DNA from: Marasmius tenuissimus
Lineage: Eukaryota > Basidiomycota > Agaricomycetes > Agaricales > Marasmiaceae
NCBI GenBank assembly: GCA_029532415.1
Contig: JAQOTA010000042.1
Location: forward strand, 868,001-932,000
DNA length: 64,000 nt
Direction of reading: 5' to 3'
Shown: positions 53,029 through 64,000 of the stretch, in pieces
Layout: every line of letters starts with the position of its first letter
Position numbering within the stretch: position 1 is the first letter of the stretch
Position numbers and translations under genes: made by a program
Notes under the pieces: model-generated
What the model was told of the DNA's origin: nothing
The model's database searches: none
The model's input: the letters and a program-made list of their open reading frames with translations, nothing else

Positions 53029-53651
53029 TCTGACTCGCTGTTTCAATCTTCTGCGTAGATTGCGCAGCAAGTGTACATTATTTGGAACTACAGTGCATTG
53101 TTGCTGTTCAACATTCACATTAGTGGGGAGCCGAGTCAGCAATCTCCCCTCTCATTTTCTTTGGTTGATCTTAATTCAAACTTCCGTGACACTTTTGTTT
53201 ACCCAGGGCACGCTTCAAAATGGCCCTCTCTTCGGCGACGTCACCCAAATGTTCCGAATAGTAAGATTATCTGTCCACCGTCGGGTAGTCCTTCGCAAAA
53301 AAGGCTCAGATGATAAGTGCCCCTTCAACCTTGTGAAGTTTAAGCCTGGTTGAGAAGGCTAAGAATCCCAAATTTGCTTCGGACGTGGGTTGCTCTCCCC
53401 AATTCAAGCGGCCGCCGTGTTGATTTTGTTGTTCAACCACAATCTTATGTGTATTTCAGAATGTTTCCTAATATTCAAGATATGATCTGCGAACGGGAGG
53501 TAGTGAAAATAACGAAGTCGTGCCCAATAATCCCGTTGCCCGCTACTGTCTCTCATTCCGTTTCTGACTGCGCGGGATAGATGTGGATATTGCCCATTGT
53601 CATTCATTGTACTCTACGACATGTTCCATCATGCAAGGCATCATTTGTCCT
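53029..53651. other. No confident gene
   Basis: Between the CACTG element and the stop of the 7TM gene, plus-strand frames of up to 119 codons (52994-53353) are open but show no known domain and start inside the transposon end. Nothing assigned. Confidence 0.3.
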
Positions 53652-55339
53652 CTAACCAGGGAATATGCTTTGACTTCTGGCTGCTGCACTGGCAAGATAA
53701 TCCTCACCTGGTCCTTCCGCGTTCACGGCAAGCCCATCGCTTCTTCTGATATCGAAAACCATATCAGTCATCGCTCGACTCTCTCTCCCTAAAGCGCGAT
53801 CCCTTGAAACGGTCACTTTGAAGGATTCTTCGTCATTGAATGCAACTCCCAATGCCGAACGTACGATGATCAAAGTTGAAGCGATTCCCTACATGTATCG
53901 CTTCAATGACGCATTTCGCTTCCAGAGGTAGTTTGCTTACCATGACAGTTACGAAAGACTCGTATACAGCGGCAGAGCACATATTCAGAGTATTGGCGAG
54001 CCTCAACCCGGGATCATTATAGATTACTCTGTAGCGATACCCCAGACTCGAAAAGATTGTGAACACGAGGAGCATGAGGGGATATATAATTCCTGACTCG
54101 AGTCTTGGGAGAAATTTCCATGAATGATTGCCAGACCAACAACCAGGAGCCACCTACGACGCATGAATAACCGTTTTGTACATCCTTGTCATTGGTCGTT
54201 TAGTGAGCTTTGCTACACTATGACTGATATAAAACACCCGTCCACCTAAAACGAACCAATCAGAAACCTCACAAGAACAGAAGGCGGAGAAAAAGTCTCG
54301 GGAGATACCTATCATACTGGTGAGTAAGAGATTACTGCACATGTTTCCAACAAAGAAACACAGTAGGATGATTGACTTTGGTGTAAGGTTGTTATTCTCA
54401 CGATATGATATCTCCCTGAGGCTGCTGAAGATAGTGATCTCGGCTTCTCCAGCAAAACGTATCATCGTAAGGCAGCCTAGGACTGTTGGTTTGATAATGC
54501 TTAGATACCAATCAGAATTTGTGGGGTGGTTGGGACTCACTAGTGTTTCCAAAGCAGAGAAGGCTTGGGAATACTATCACTCGCGCGCGGCTTCCCCACA
54601 CCAGATAGCATCTCCACACCTTTAAACCAATTACCGGAACATTAGCAGGTGAGGTTGACGCAACCACGCAAAATGGGAACCAGCTTACAAGGATTATGTC
54701 AGTAATTGCACTGCGGAAGAATTAGTAGGTCAATAAAAGCAAGTTCATACATAAACATATTTAGACATACTTGGAGGCTAACACGATGGCCTGCCGCGCA
54801 TCTTTGACACCACTGTTCGAGTTCTTGAGCAAAGGTTAAAGCTTGAGTAAGATAGCGAACTCACCGAACAGACGAGGGGTAGCGGGGTAATGTTTCCCTG
54901 AAACCTGCATAATCAAGTCCCTCAGGCCCAAAACGCACGTCCACCTCGGACGTAAAGTGTGCATGCGGCGAAGTAAGGGAACCATAGTCAACTAATAAGT
55001 CGAGGAAGATGAGGTATGTGTTGAGTACAACGTTCACGGTGCTTGCTACAAATAAACTGGTGATCAGAAGACAATGCAGGTGAAATCGTTCTCCTCTCCG
55101 CTTCACGAGTACCGCTACACAAACACCAAATAGAACTAGATGTATACCTGGGAGTCAAATGTCTGATCAAAAGAAGGTTGCATTATTTGATTGGGCGGAC
55201 CATACCGTAAATGAGAAACAGAAACTGATTGGATAGTTAGCTCGGCAAAAAAGATTGAAAAGTTGGTCAGCAACTGACGCAGGACTGGGCCACCATACCA
55301 CGTAGGAGTAGGTTGCAGAATGTTGGAGTTGCGAGACAT
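53652..55339 (-). CDS. Seven-transmembrane protein, Agaricomycete-type
   Basis: An integral membrane protein of unknown ligand and role. Ten exons on the minus strand close in phase: 55286-55339, 55206-55224, 54905-55147, 54771-54801, 54689-54710, 54541-54619, 54309-54482, 54161-54245, 53941-54103 and 53652-53888, about 368 residues. Seven hydrophobic segments are seen: FLFLIYGIHLVLFGVCVAVL; CLLITSLFVASTVNVVL; QAIVLASNAITDIILVWRC; VIVFPSLLCFG..ILGCLTM; SIILLCFFVGNMCSNLLLT; SGIIYPLMLLVFTIFSSL; VTVMGIASTLIIVRSALGV. The motif RCYLVWGSR after segment 3 and GIIYP in segment 6 are what I expect of a 7TM family much expanded in Agaricomycetes. The hydrophilic tail ends RSQSIFPG. The first exon and its donor (GTCCTG) are the weakest part; the next donor near 54904 (GTTTCA) is also weak. 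No lesion is visible, so the gene may be active. Confidence 0.78.
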
Positions 55340-55399
55340 TCACTACTAACAGTAACACGAGGTCCACTAGAGTTCATAGCAGCGGAGCGCTAGAGTTAT

Positions 55400-56939
55400 A
55401 GCTGAACCAAGAAGGGTCGAGAGGAGTTTGACGTTTATCTTTCACAACAGAGAGCTTTATTTATAAGACAGCCATAATAGTAACAGAGATCCACAATCAT
55501 ATCTCACGGTCTGAATCCTGTGTGACCTTTGAAAGGACCCTCTTTGTGTGAACTCTTGGTTTGACTCATTCCCGTGCAGATACAGCTGGCATTCAAAGCA
55601 AGGAAGAGCTCAACACTGTTGCAGAGTGATTGATGTCATCATACGGTCAGGTGTCTTGTCTTGGCTGACCATCAGGACTCCGGAAGTAACTAAACAAACA
55701 TTTACAATCAGGTTCCGCGAAAACGAGGAGTGGCTGGAGAAGTTAGTACGGGACACCACCGATTCTAGTTTGCACATGGAGTGATCATTGGCGTTAGATT
55801 CAGAGAGGAAACTGATATCAGACCTCACATCATTGACTATGCATCCATTACACATCCATGGCGCCAATATGGCCAAGGACCAAATGTCCGTCTGTCACAC
55901 AGCATCTTGGCTTTGCAAAGTGGAGTGGATCCAACACCTCATCACTGAAGACCATCGGCCAAGAACACGTCAGTTGGGATGTATGCGAAAACGGATGAGA
56001 GGGGAATTTACCATGCTTCAACCAAATATCCATCATGTGCCCATTTTCTGATCTCGGCCTCCGTGTATGTGTCTATCTGGAGCCTTCAACCATCCGCTGA
56101 TGCCGTGACGGTTCTGCTCTCGATTCTCATAGCTCCCTACTTACCCTCTCCCTTGGATATTGATCGGGATCATCACTCTCATTTTCCTCCCCAACCTTTT
56201 GAACACCACTGTTGTGAGGAAAATAGCAGAATTGTGATGGTGGGGCCTACCCCACTCCGAAGACTCCATGTTGTCGGCATATCCCGTCTCATAAGGATTC
56301 GTAACGCAGTCCTTATATGTTACACTCCGCCCCTTGACCGCGCATTTTAAGTATGCGTACAACATGTCCCTTCAGCAGTTGATGGAGGCGAACATTCCTA
56401 TTTCCCTACAACGGATTATTTGTCAGCTCTGTATTCTCAGATCGCTGCGACGACGAAGACGAACAGAACCTGTCATTCGAGTACAAGACGATTAGAACGG
56501 AGCCAAGTCACGAAAAGGGGGAGGATCATAACCAATAGTAGGGTAGTAGTGTGTTCAACATCGCACCTTTTCCTCTACGGCTGTATAATCTTTCATCTAA
56601 GCGACTTTAAACGCCGAGGCCCAGATATCTTCCCCGTTGACAGTACCAAGTCAATTCGTACTATTCGATCCCATCAATGTACGTTATCAGGCCTTGATAC
56701 TAATTGACTAGGAAAGACTTAGTAACTATCTGTTTTCTCAGGGAACACTTGTGGCGAAGACGAGTGATATACTCACGGACACCGCTCAAGCGTCTCCCCA
56801 TGCACCAAAAAGATAGCCATGAGCGAGATTCTCCTACTCGGAATGGGATTGACCGACCTGCAGGTCAAATGCTGCACGATCTCGTTCGTGTTATCTACAC
56901 AGTACTAGGAGTTAGGTTTTTGTAACAAATGTCACATGA
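55400..56939. other. Unassigned frames; one fragment with a paralogue at 61.1 kb
   Basis: Several frames of 60-120 codons overlap on both strands without recognisable domains. The plus-strand stretch at 56745-56880 (RTPLKRLPMHQ and then NGIDRPAGQM) corresponds in frame to 61150-61290 (RTPLKGLSFNP and RDWIERPAGLDV), so both are probably relics of one gene family. Confidence 0.35.
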
Positions 56940-56942
56940 TAA

Positions 56943-57122
56943 GGGCCTGTTCGGTAAAAAGTTGCCGGTAAAAGATATCGTGATAATCTTCCTTATATGG
57001 AAGGAGCACAATGATTTTGGCGTGTTTTGTGGCTCGCTGATGACGAATTTTGTTACTTCTCCTTCCAAATAAGGGAATATATCATGATGTCTTTTACCGG
57101 TAACTTTTTACCGAACAGGCCC
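56943..57122. mobile_element. Tourist-like MITE (PIF/Harbinger type)
   Basis: A 180-bp element whose ends, GGGCCTGTTCGGTAAAAAGT and its complement, extend inward as inverted repeats for about 45 bp (to ATATCGTGAT / ATCATGATGT). TAA duplications flank it (56940-56942 and 57123-57125). GGGCCTGTT ends with a TAA duplication are characteristic of Tourist-type MITEs. It could fold into a long hairpin and has no coding capacity. Confidence 0.88.
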
Positions 57123-57125
57123 TAA

Positions 57126-57855
57126 GTGATAAAAAACTGAAGAGAGTCGGCCCGACGACATTGGTGATGCGTCGTAGAGCCAGAAAGAAAGATGATCTAT
57201 ATATCCGCCCTCTTCCCAGTATGGTGGTGTCGGAGAAGATTCCAATTGGCGGCATATACGAGAGCAGATGGAAGATAATGCTGCTAGCAGCCGCCAGAGA
57301 ATGAGGGCTAGTCGTTGGCCGTGACCCGCACCCGAAGAGTTCCAAAGTATCACACGAAGCGGAGAGAGCCGCAAGCCAATTCAATGGCGAGAGTATAACG
57401 TGGTGTAAGCTAGTTGAAAGGCTGGCCAGAGTGAAAGCGGTTTTACCAATTATATCGCGTCGAAGGTGCGCAAAGCAAAGGAACGGAGATTGAGTGAAGG
57501 GTTAAAGAGAGCCATGGCTACACGAACGATACGTCATATTAGACGCAAGGAATAAGGAACGGAACGAAGGATGGATGTTTTTGATGAACGGTGGCAGCAT
57601 GGTGGAGAGCGCACGGATTGCGGTCATCTTCTGAAACGACCTTCATCCGCTTCACCTCAGATGGTTGAGTGCAATCACAGCCAGTCAGCGACGAAGAGAG
57701 TCACACGAGGAAGATAAAAGAGACCGGTTAGAGACAAAAATAAAATGATAATTTGAGGAACGAAAGCGTATCATAAACCAAGCCCGTATCCTTCTAATTT
57801 CCATCGCCGGGATAGTGTCGTTCGCCCTCCATCAAGAACGTAAATGAGCACTGAA
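57126..57855. other. No confident gene
   Basis: Overlapping minus-strand frames near 57094-57384 run into the MITE end and have no recognisable domain. The rest of the interval contains no frame of note. Confidence 0.3.
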
Positions 57856-58047
57856 GATTACTTGGGATAATTCTATTTATCAGCCCCCTTGATAGGCCTT
57901 TTCGTCTTTCGCCATTTGTCAACCCCCCATGACATTTGATCCCGCCGAAAGACCTCCGGATAGCTGTCAGGACCTGTCAGTGATCTCCGGGATAGCCTGC
58001 GTGATAATCATGTAGAGTCAGACGTCCGACAAGATCTCTTACCCAAG

Positions 58048-58353
58048 TTGAGCTCAAATCACTCATTCCTTGTAAGCCACCAAGTCTCAAGAGCGGGTGA
58101 ATGGGTAACCATAATGCCCGAACTCTTGTTGTCGCCAGCGCCAAAAGTCGCGGTACCGCGACTTTTGGCCACCAGTGGTATCGAAGGTCAAATCCGGGGC
58201 GGTGGGGCAGGAGGAGGCAGTAGGGGGGCTGCTACACGAGTGTCGCAGGGCAACGATTCAGTTGAAGCACGACAACAACGTAGGTGTGGTATATGCAGGA
58301 AACCCGGACACACACGTAAAAACTGCCCGCTAATGGAGGGGTTGGCAGCATAG
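58048..58353 (+). pseudogene. Zinc-knuckle C terminus inside the Mutator-like element
   Basis: The frame ends with a Gly/Arg-rich stretch and a CCHC knuckle, CGICRKPGHTRKNCPL (C-x2-C-x4-H-x4-C, about residues 80-92 of the 101-codon frame), followed by a stop. Such knuckles are found at the C terminus of many transposases, so this is most simply the final exon left after internal deletion of an autonomous element. The real start is not known; the first 45 residues are probably not coding. Confidence 0.6.
58140..58169. repeat. Perfect 30-bp palindrome
   Basis: Fifteen bases (GCCAAAAGTCGCGGT) are followed without a spacer by their exact complement. It lies inside the Mutator-like element, just upstream of the zinc-knuckle coding stretch. 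No loop is present, so cruciform extrusion is possible, or it may be a dimeric protein-binding site. Confidence 0.9.
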
Positions 58354-58679
58354 ACTGATGTCTATATGCTACTGACGTATGATAGATGCCTCGTCGCAAG
58401 TTTGTAGATGTAAGATAACTTTCGAACATCATGAAAGAACCAGTTCTCGTTGGAGTCATATGGTGATGTGCGCAATGGTCGTCATTCGATATCTTATCTT
58501 GTCATCCGTTGGTATCTAATCCTAGATAAGTACAGTATGATCTAATCGACCGGAGTCCTGACAGCTGTCCCGGAGATCTTTCGGCGGGTTCAAATATCAT
58601 GGGGGTTGACCAATAGCGAGCAACGAAAAGGCCTATCAAGGGGGTTGATAAATAGAATTATCCGATTACTTGGGAGCTG

Positions 58680-61414
58680 CTCACCAGAGGGGCTGAGTCG
58701 GAAGAGGGGAGGAAAGAACAGAGAAGTGAGAGATCAATCGATCATGGATGCAAAGGGGAAAGAGAGGCCTCGCGTTTCGGACCCCAGCTCCGGAGATTTG
58801 CCTGCCGGTTGGAGATGCTTGAGGGCAGGTTGATCGCTCATTTTCACATGCTTCTCCCATCCTCTCCTGGCGTCGAGCTTGGTTCGATGCTGCTTCCGCC
58901 TCGAGTGTAACCCCATTTAGGTTTCGCTCGCTGATGTGGTCCGATAGTTCTCGGGAAATGTCAAGATAATCCGAGACTGGCTGACACAGTATCCAGGGCA
59001 AGGTTGTCGATTTTCTTTTCCTGATACTTGCAGAATTCCAGCATACTGACTTCGTCGGCTGCTCAGGATCTTGAAGCTAGCACAACGCAGCATCATTGGT
59101 CAAATATTAATGGCCATCATTGGCCTTCCCTCACCCCACCCATTTTCTTCCTAACCCGATCCAGCTGTCTTTTGGTTGCCGGCGCCGGGCACTAACCTCC
59201 GCCTTATATTGTAGAACAGACAGAGCCCTTGCTGAATTATAGCGTATCCTCAATCCATCCGCAATACTACGACAAATTTAGTAGCGGATGTAGGTTTCGA
59301 GCGAGTTGTGACTTTGTCTGTTGGGTGTTCTCGTTGATTACTTTCTCGTATCTCGTACTACACTCGACTCAGTAGCTAAACTCGACGTATACACCCTTCC
59401 TACCTTCACCGTGACGGTGCACCAGAGAGGACTATGGATAGTGGGGGCTTAAACTTTCCGGGATAACGTGCCGCGCATTTTAAACGAGCCATGAATCGAG
59501 AACGAGTCTAATCTGCACGGTACCAAACACGGCAGAGAGGAGATTCGTTGGTGCTAGTCAGAGTTCTACCATAGCCTCCGAATCTGTCCGATCGGGAGGT
59601 CTTCCAGTTCTCGCCTGCTGTCAAAGCCGAAGAGGAGTCCCATCTGCTGGCTAGATAGGCCAGATCGACTCGAAGAACTCACTTGATATGGGTTGTTTTC
59701 TGTCTTTCGGTGCCCAGGGCATATGGCTCATCTTCACGTCATCTGATTCTACTAGTCGTTACTTCAATATCAGATCTCGATTCAGTGTTCCTGGGTTCAA
59801 CATCGTCGCATTCTGGTCTTCCGCCTCAGGGGATAATGGGGTACACACAGCTCAATGTGGATGCCTGTAGGCCACTTGAGCCGACCATATTGATACTCAG
59901 CATTCTCGATCTTTATGGTGGTAGTCCTATACCCAGCACCTGCGGGGATCAAACCCCACAATTATGAACATCGCTGAAGACCAGCAGTTAATCTCATTTA
60001 TCACCAGTGTTTAGATGAGTTGAGGTTCTGTTTTGTGTGCTCGGGTCATGGCTACAGCGCCCTGAAAAGTACGGAGTCTTAATACCCCCAGGTGTGGTAG
60101 CACAATATATCAATATTCTACCATCCTTTGCGACTTTAGTCGTTTGGGAGGTTGGAGAACACAGCCAAGAACTCACTATTCCCCGTTTTCGCTACCAGGA
60201 GCTGGTGAAGATGGATATTAGTTATACGTCGGATACTGAGTAACGAGACAGGGGCGTTAGGGATGGTAGAAGGGTCAGGACTTCCTCCAGGGAGGTATAC
60301 ATACTGAACTGCTGCACGCATCATTTGGCGGGGAACCGTTTGCTTGCAATCATGTTGAACGCATGGTTTCGAGAGCAACCATGAATACCCTATTCGACGA
60401 GACTGAAAGATGAATGCGTTCCGCCTCTTAGCGTACGGCTGCTAGTCACTAAAACAACGCAGAAACCTAGCTGCCGACTACCAAGAAGGCACTTTAGTAG
60501 GGGAGATTGAAGGATTCGTAAGTTCGGTTGAGCGAGTTCAATGCTCTAGGAAGGGTTCCCTTGAATATGATGAACTTCGAGACTAATTGGCATTCATCTT
60601 TGGCAGTGTCCGGGGAAGAGTCATGCTCCAGAGCTACAGTTGGATGCACTCCATTTGGTTCTCAAACTACTGGTGGCCCGAGGAACAAAAGTTTCACGTC
60701 GATCAAGGCAAAGTCGAAGACATGGATGGAGGTGGTTGCCATGCACTCAAACTGTAAATATTACCGTGCTGGATTTACCTTGCTCGGTCCCGTTGGTGAC
60801 TATCTGTTGATTCATTTTGTCATTCCCTGGCGTGCCTACGACACTATCACTTTGGTGTATTGTTTTGAGTGGCGTGCGGGTCAAATTCAATACAGAGAGT
60901 ACGAGTCAAACTAGTCAACAAGGTATGAGTCGGTATTAAGAAATATAACAACCAATAATGACTAGTTCCATCTCCGACAACGGGTTTGGCGACACCAAAG
61001 GGGTGGAGGCCCAGTTGCATGTGTGCAACTTTCCGCTCTTTACGTTGTGACCAAGCGAAGTATAGGGGACGGTCCCTTCGGTCCCAAATGTAAAGGAAAG
61101 CCTGCTTGCTTATACGCATTTCCAGCTGCGTATATTTCTCGGGAAAAGCTTGCGGCGAAGAAGCGCCGAATCATCTCAAAGAAAGGCTCACGGACACCAC
61201 TCAAAGGTCTCTCGTTCAATCCAAGGGATGGTCGTGAGTGGAATCCTCCTATGAGGGATTGGATCGAAAGACCTGCAGGTCTAGATGTCACATTAATTCG
61301 TTAGGATTCCATATACATAAGTGCCAGCTAAATCTGGTAGCAAAAACGATAACAATGAACATGGTGACGTGGGGAGAAATAACAAAAATGGGCTCGGAGG
61401 CTTCAAGAGGCACA
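58680..61414. other. Unassigned frames; partial third copy of the 0-14 kb block
   Basis: 58740-58900 matches 3490-3600 and 12420-12540 (minus-strand motif DQPALKHLQPAGKSPELGS), so it is a partial third copy of that gene block. The remainder has frames up to 129 codons, notably plus 60528-60914 (HFVIPWRAYDTITLVYCFEW near its end) and minus 60847-61119 (FLYIWDRRDRPLYFAWSQRK), overlapping on opposite strands over their ends. Neither has a domain I recognise. 61085-61290 on the plus strand matches 56745-56880 in frame. Confidence 0.35.
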
Positions 61415-61802
61415 GCGGCGACCTACAATGTATCATTTTCGATCATGTACGTGGTCGCTATGCCGACACCTGGTGCTTTCATTCTCGTCGTTATTTTAGG
61501 GGGAAACCCAATTACATGACTATCCCTCGTGTATTCTACCCGCTCTTTAGGATTGCCTCGAATCCCCGAACCACAACTAGCTATAATAGGCTGCTCGCCC
61601 TCCACATATACCAGCCTCTGGGCCATGTGTAAGTTTTATAGCTACAACTCGAAGCCGCTGCACATGCATCGTCGTGAGTAGCAAGCCTGCTGATATCCAG
61701 TTTTTAGCCGTATTGTTCATTGGAGAGAAAGGTAATACTCGTTATGCAAAACAATACAAATAGGGTTTCGTGAGGAAACGAGAGCAAGTACACGTTTGTA
61801 GT
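61415..61802. other. Left part of duplication copy B
   Basis: Matches 5965-6357 at roughly 80% identity, including YVEGEQPI on the minus strand near 61590 and the run CCGCTGCACATGCATCGTCG at about 61650. No complete gene can be assigned; it is the downstream flank of the duplicated gene. Confidence 0.4.
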
Positions 61803-63823
61803 CTACAAATCCTGAGTATCAACAAGACTCCATTCATCCGGAACGTCAGTGGGGCCTCTCGAGGTCACAATCTCGGAATTCCTCTTTTGTTGAGGCTCGG
61901 CGGAAACGGCTGATGACTGTTCAGTATTCTTATGTGTAGGTATTGACAGAATATTCGTACCATTCTTCCTCGTCCAAAGTCCGAAGCCTTTGACCAAGAG
62001 AGCAGGAATTGAACACTTCTCTTCATGCACGACTTCAGATTTTTTAGGCGTATCTATGAGTGAGAATGCTGATGGAGAAGCGAGTTGAGATCTCGAGGGG
62101 GACGGTTCTTCATCACCTAAGTCTTCATCATCTGAGTCTTCGAGCTCAGTCATCCTTCTATCATGAGGGTCACCTGGACCAAGCATTAAGTTGTATTGGA
62201 GACGAAATAGAATCTGACACACACCTCGTATCAACTTGGGATAGCCGTGATCTCGAGCGTATTGTTTGCCATTGGACTCGTAACCTTTCTTGTGTAGATA
62301 GGTCTCAACAATGTTGTACTCGTCGTCCCACCAAAATGACCCGATCGACTCCATAACTTCTAGCTCAGGTATCCCATATTTCTCCCAATCCTTGTCTGAG
62401 ATTGTAACCTTTCCTTCCGGGTCCAATGTCCAGTAGAATAGGGGGCCGGCCAAGGGAGCACGTACACAGTACATTCCATCGATGTGCTCGACACAGAGCG
62501 GTGGAACAAAGAGGTAAGCAGGGGGAGATGATGTGTGGTTATGGGGAAATTTGCCAATGAGGGAGAATCCTACTTCATCAATGAGATCTGGATATGAATA
62601 TCAGATCGAGGTGAATATTCAAGAGTAAATAGTCAGAAACTCACAGGTTATGCTACTGACCTTTGAGGAATCATGCTGACTGAGATAAGCCCCCCGGAGC
62701 CAATCTCGGTCCTTCAACGGAAGACACAATGAGAAGCGTAGATTGATTCGAGCCTCATGGATGTTGGTGGATCCAAAATCAACCCGTGAGTTTACTGCAT
62801 TGCTCAGTAAACCATCAAATGAAGAGATGAATGCAAGCACACCTTTACCAGAGTAACTTGCCTTGATGTTGCAGCTGTGTGACTCAAAGTGCCACTCGGG
62901 AGGCGGGGTGGAAGGAAAGTGAGCAAGAACATCCCTTCCCCAACCTTTTATGATGGTGCCAAACGTCAGGAGGCCATGTGGTGCATAGTTTAAAAGGTCA
63001 TCATTCCACCTTTTCCCCAAAGACACAGCCCAGTTCAACAGGCTACCAAAAGTTCGTTCGAAATAGGTGGCGATGTCATCAACATCGAGTTGGGGACAAG
63101 TTCCTTCCGGAAGTGGAATGGGAGAAGAGTAGCCATTATCAGCCTCCCATCGTTCGATAGAGGTGGAAGCCGGGTCGTAGAGCCACGATCCGGCATTGAG
63201 ATCGAACGTCCAGTCGGACAAGTCGTCCGAAACCTAGTGTGCTATATTTAGCCGGGCACTGTTAAACGCAGCCTACTCACCAGAACTGCCACAGAATCAT
63301 CGGCACGGAGGGTTCGGATTGTGGCTTCCTGGAGATACTGTCAGCAAGGGAAGGATAGAAAAGGGATAGCCGTACGCGCGTATATTCAAGGTAGACATAA
63401 ACCAATCCATATTCAGGATATCGCCTAAAAAGCTCTGATCCATTGGCCAGCTCTGGATACCTGTCCCATCAGCCGACGTTGATGAATGGTCTAGCGGGGA
63501 CCATCGCACCTGCGTGCATAATAAAAGTTGGCATCTCTGACGACACCAGTCCCAACATTCGACTCAAATGCCGTGGTCTAGATGTGATTGTCGAGATGAG
63601 GGCCAAACAATCGTGCCAAATTGAGTACTACCTGTTAGTCGCGTATGTCTCATAGAGCTTTTTCCACAACTATATCACATCATCATCCATGTAACTATTG
63701 CAGAGCTCAACGTGTACTCACCTCACACAAAGTGGCCTTGTCTTTCTTCCCCACTGGCTCAAACTTGACAACGGTGACCATGCAGTTGTAGTTTGGATAG
63801 ATAGCGGCGGTATGAAAACTCTG
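61803..63823 (-). CDS. Unidentified multi-exon gene, paralogue B
   Basis: This is the fuller copy of the gene at 6497-8700; function unknown. Exons joining in phase on the minus strand: about 63400-63456 (ends RRYPEYGL), 63279-63335 (YLQEATIRTLRADD), 62645-63233 (VSDDLSDWTFDLNAGSWLYD and on to YLSQHDSSK), 62225-62587 (LIDEVGFSL..., WTLDPEGKVTISDKDWEKYG) and 61803-62173 (acidic, DSDDEDLGDEEPSPSRSQ, ending VPDEWSLVDTQDL). Donors GTGAGT, GTGAGT and GTGTGT are visible; the last intron is 51 nt. Unlike copy A, the last exon is open to the shared C terminus. An upstream exon at about 63733-63821 (FHTAAIYPNYNCMVT) also exists in copy A, but sequence beyond 63823 is unrelated, so the N-terminal exon seen in copy A is absent here. 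Confidence 0.62.
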
Positions 63824-64000
63824 TATAACCTCGACACGTGTTTGTTCAGGGCTTCAAAAAGGATTTGTGGACCTCGCGACGCAGATATCTATTTGTCTTG
63901 ACCACACGGGCCCCTTCGATAACAGATCACCCTCGTAGATCTCGCGGTATCGAGTCTGTCTTGGCTGAAGTAGACACAGATTTAGCATCATATTCACCAC
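63824..64000. other. Unrelated sequence beyond the duplication breakpoint
   Basis: From 63824 the sequence no longer resembles the region upstream of 8358 in copy A. No frame or motif can be assigned in the last 177 bases. Confidence 0.4.

Larger units (their letters stand above)
57865..58663 (+). mobile_element. Mutator-like element, non-autonomous, 9-bp target duplication
   Basis: A 799-bp element with inverted repeats of about 110 bp beginning GGATAATTCTATTTATCA and continuing through CCCCCTTGATAGGCCTTTTC to CGCCGAAAGA(C/T)CTCCGG. It is flanked by a perfect 9-bp duplication GATTACTTG (57856-57864 and 58664-58672). Long TIRs with 9-bp duplications are diagnostic of Mutator-like elements. 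Inside is the last part of a zinc-knuckle protein (58180-58353) and a perfect palindrome (58140-58169). Confidence 0.88.

Noticed and set aside
55848..56036. Possible protein-kinase fragment on the minus strand
   Set aside because: No DFG, HRD or glycine loop is present; the resemblance was only to short common words.

Overview
The window reads as nuclear DNA of a filamentous basidiomycete (Agaricomycetes; a Ceratobasidiaceae/Rhizoctonia-like fungus is my inference). The clues are genes cut into many short exons by introns of about 42-65 nt, a GH76-type mannanase with a C-terminal membrane anchor, a seven-transmembrane protein of a kind common in Agaricomycetes, and a heavy load of LTR retrotransposons and small inverted-repeat elements. 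There are no operons, rRNA genes or CRISPR arrays. Two genes could be modelled with every splice phase closing: the GH76-like gene (12 exons, plus strand, 17999-20417, one in-frame TAG) and the 7TM gene (10 exons, minus strand, 53652-55339, open throughout).

Layout. 0-14 kb: two diverged copies (about 0.9-5.3 and 10.6-13.4 kb) of a decayed multi-exon gene block, the first interrupted by a long-TIR DNA element; between them lies copy A of a second duplicated gene (6.5-8.4 kb), whose copy B is at the far end (61.8-63.8 kb), plus a TA-flanked MITE. 14-17.5 kb: a 983-bp TIR element and a G-rich minisatellite. 18-20.4 kb: the GH76-like gene. 22-25 kb: a repeated GTACGCTA motif in two clusters, a truncated LTR, a remnant of a secreted-protein gene and a probable solo LTR.

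25.6-50.1 kb is a nested retrotransposon stack. A Ty1/copia family A element lies on the minus strand (25665-31427) and carries a solo LTR of another family at its PPT-LTR junction. A Ty3/gypsy chromovirus (31447-42819, minus, TSD TATAC) is split inside its integrase by a second family A element (32894-39279, plus, TSD GCGAA) whose two 322-bp LTRs are identical. A Ty1/copia family B element (43595-50130, minus, TSD GGAAG) is split by a 727-bp solo LTR (TSD GCTGC). Both copia families have, directly next to the 5' LTR, a sequence complementary to the anticodon arm of initiator-Met tRNA (half-tRNA priming). In both, gag and pol share one reading frame separated only by stop codons in a Q- or N-rich linker.

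50-64 kb: a DNA element with CACTG ends (51647-53025), the 7TM gene, a Tourist-like MITE (56943-57122), a Mutator-like element with a 9-bp TSD and a zinc knuckle (57865-58663), gene fragments, and copy B of the duplicated gene. I see no single undescribed system. The strongest leads are the gag-pol stop arrangement in two families, the long open pol frame that has lost its integrase, the micro-exon cluster in the GH76-like gene, and an unassigned element type. Most of 0-14 kb and 55.4-61.3 kb holds only fragments I could not identify.
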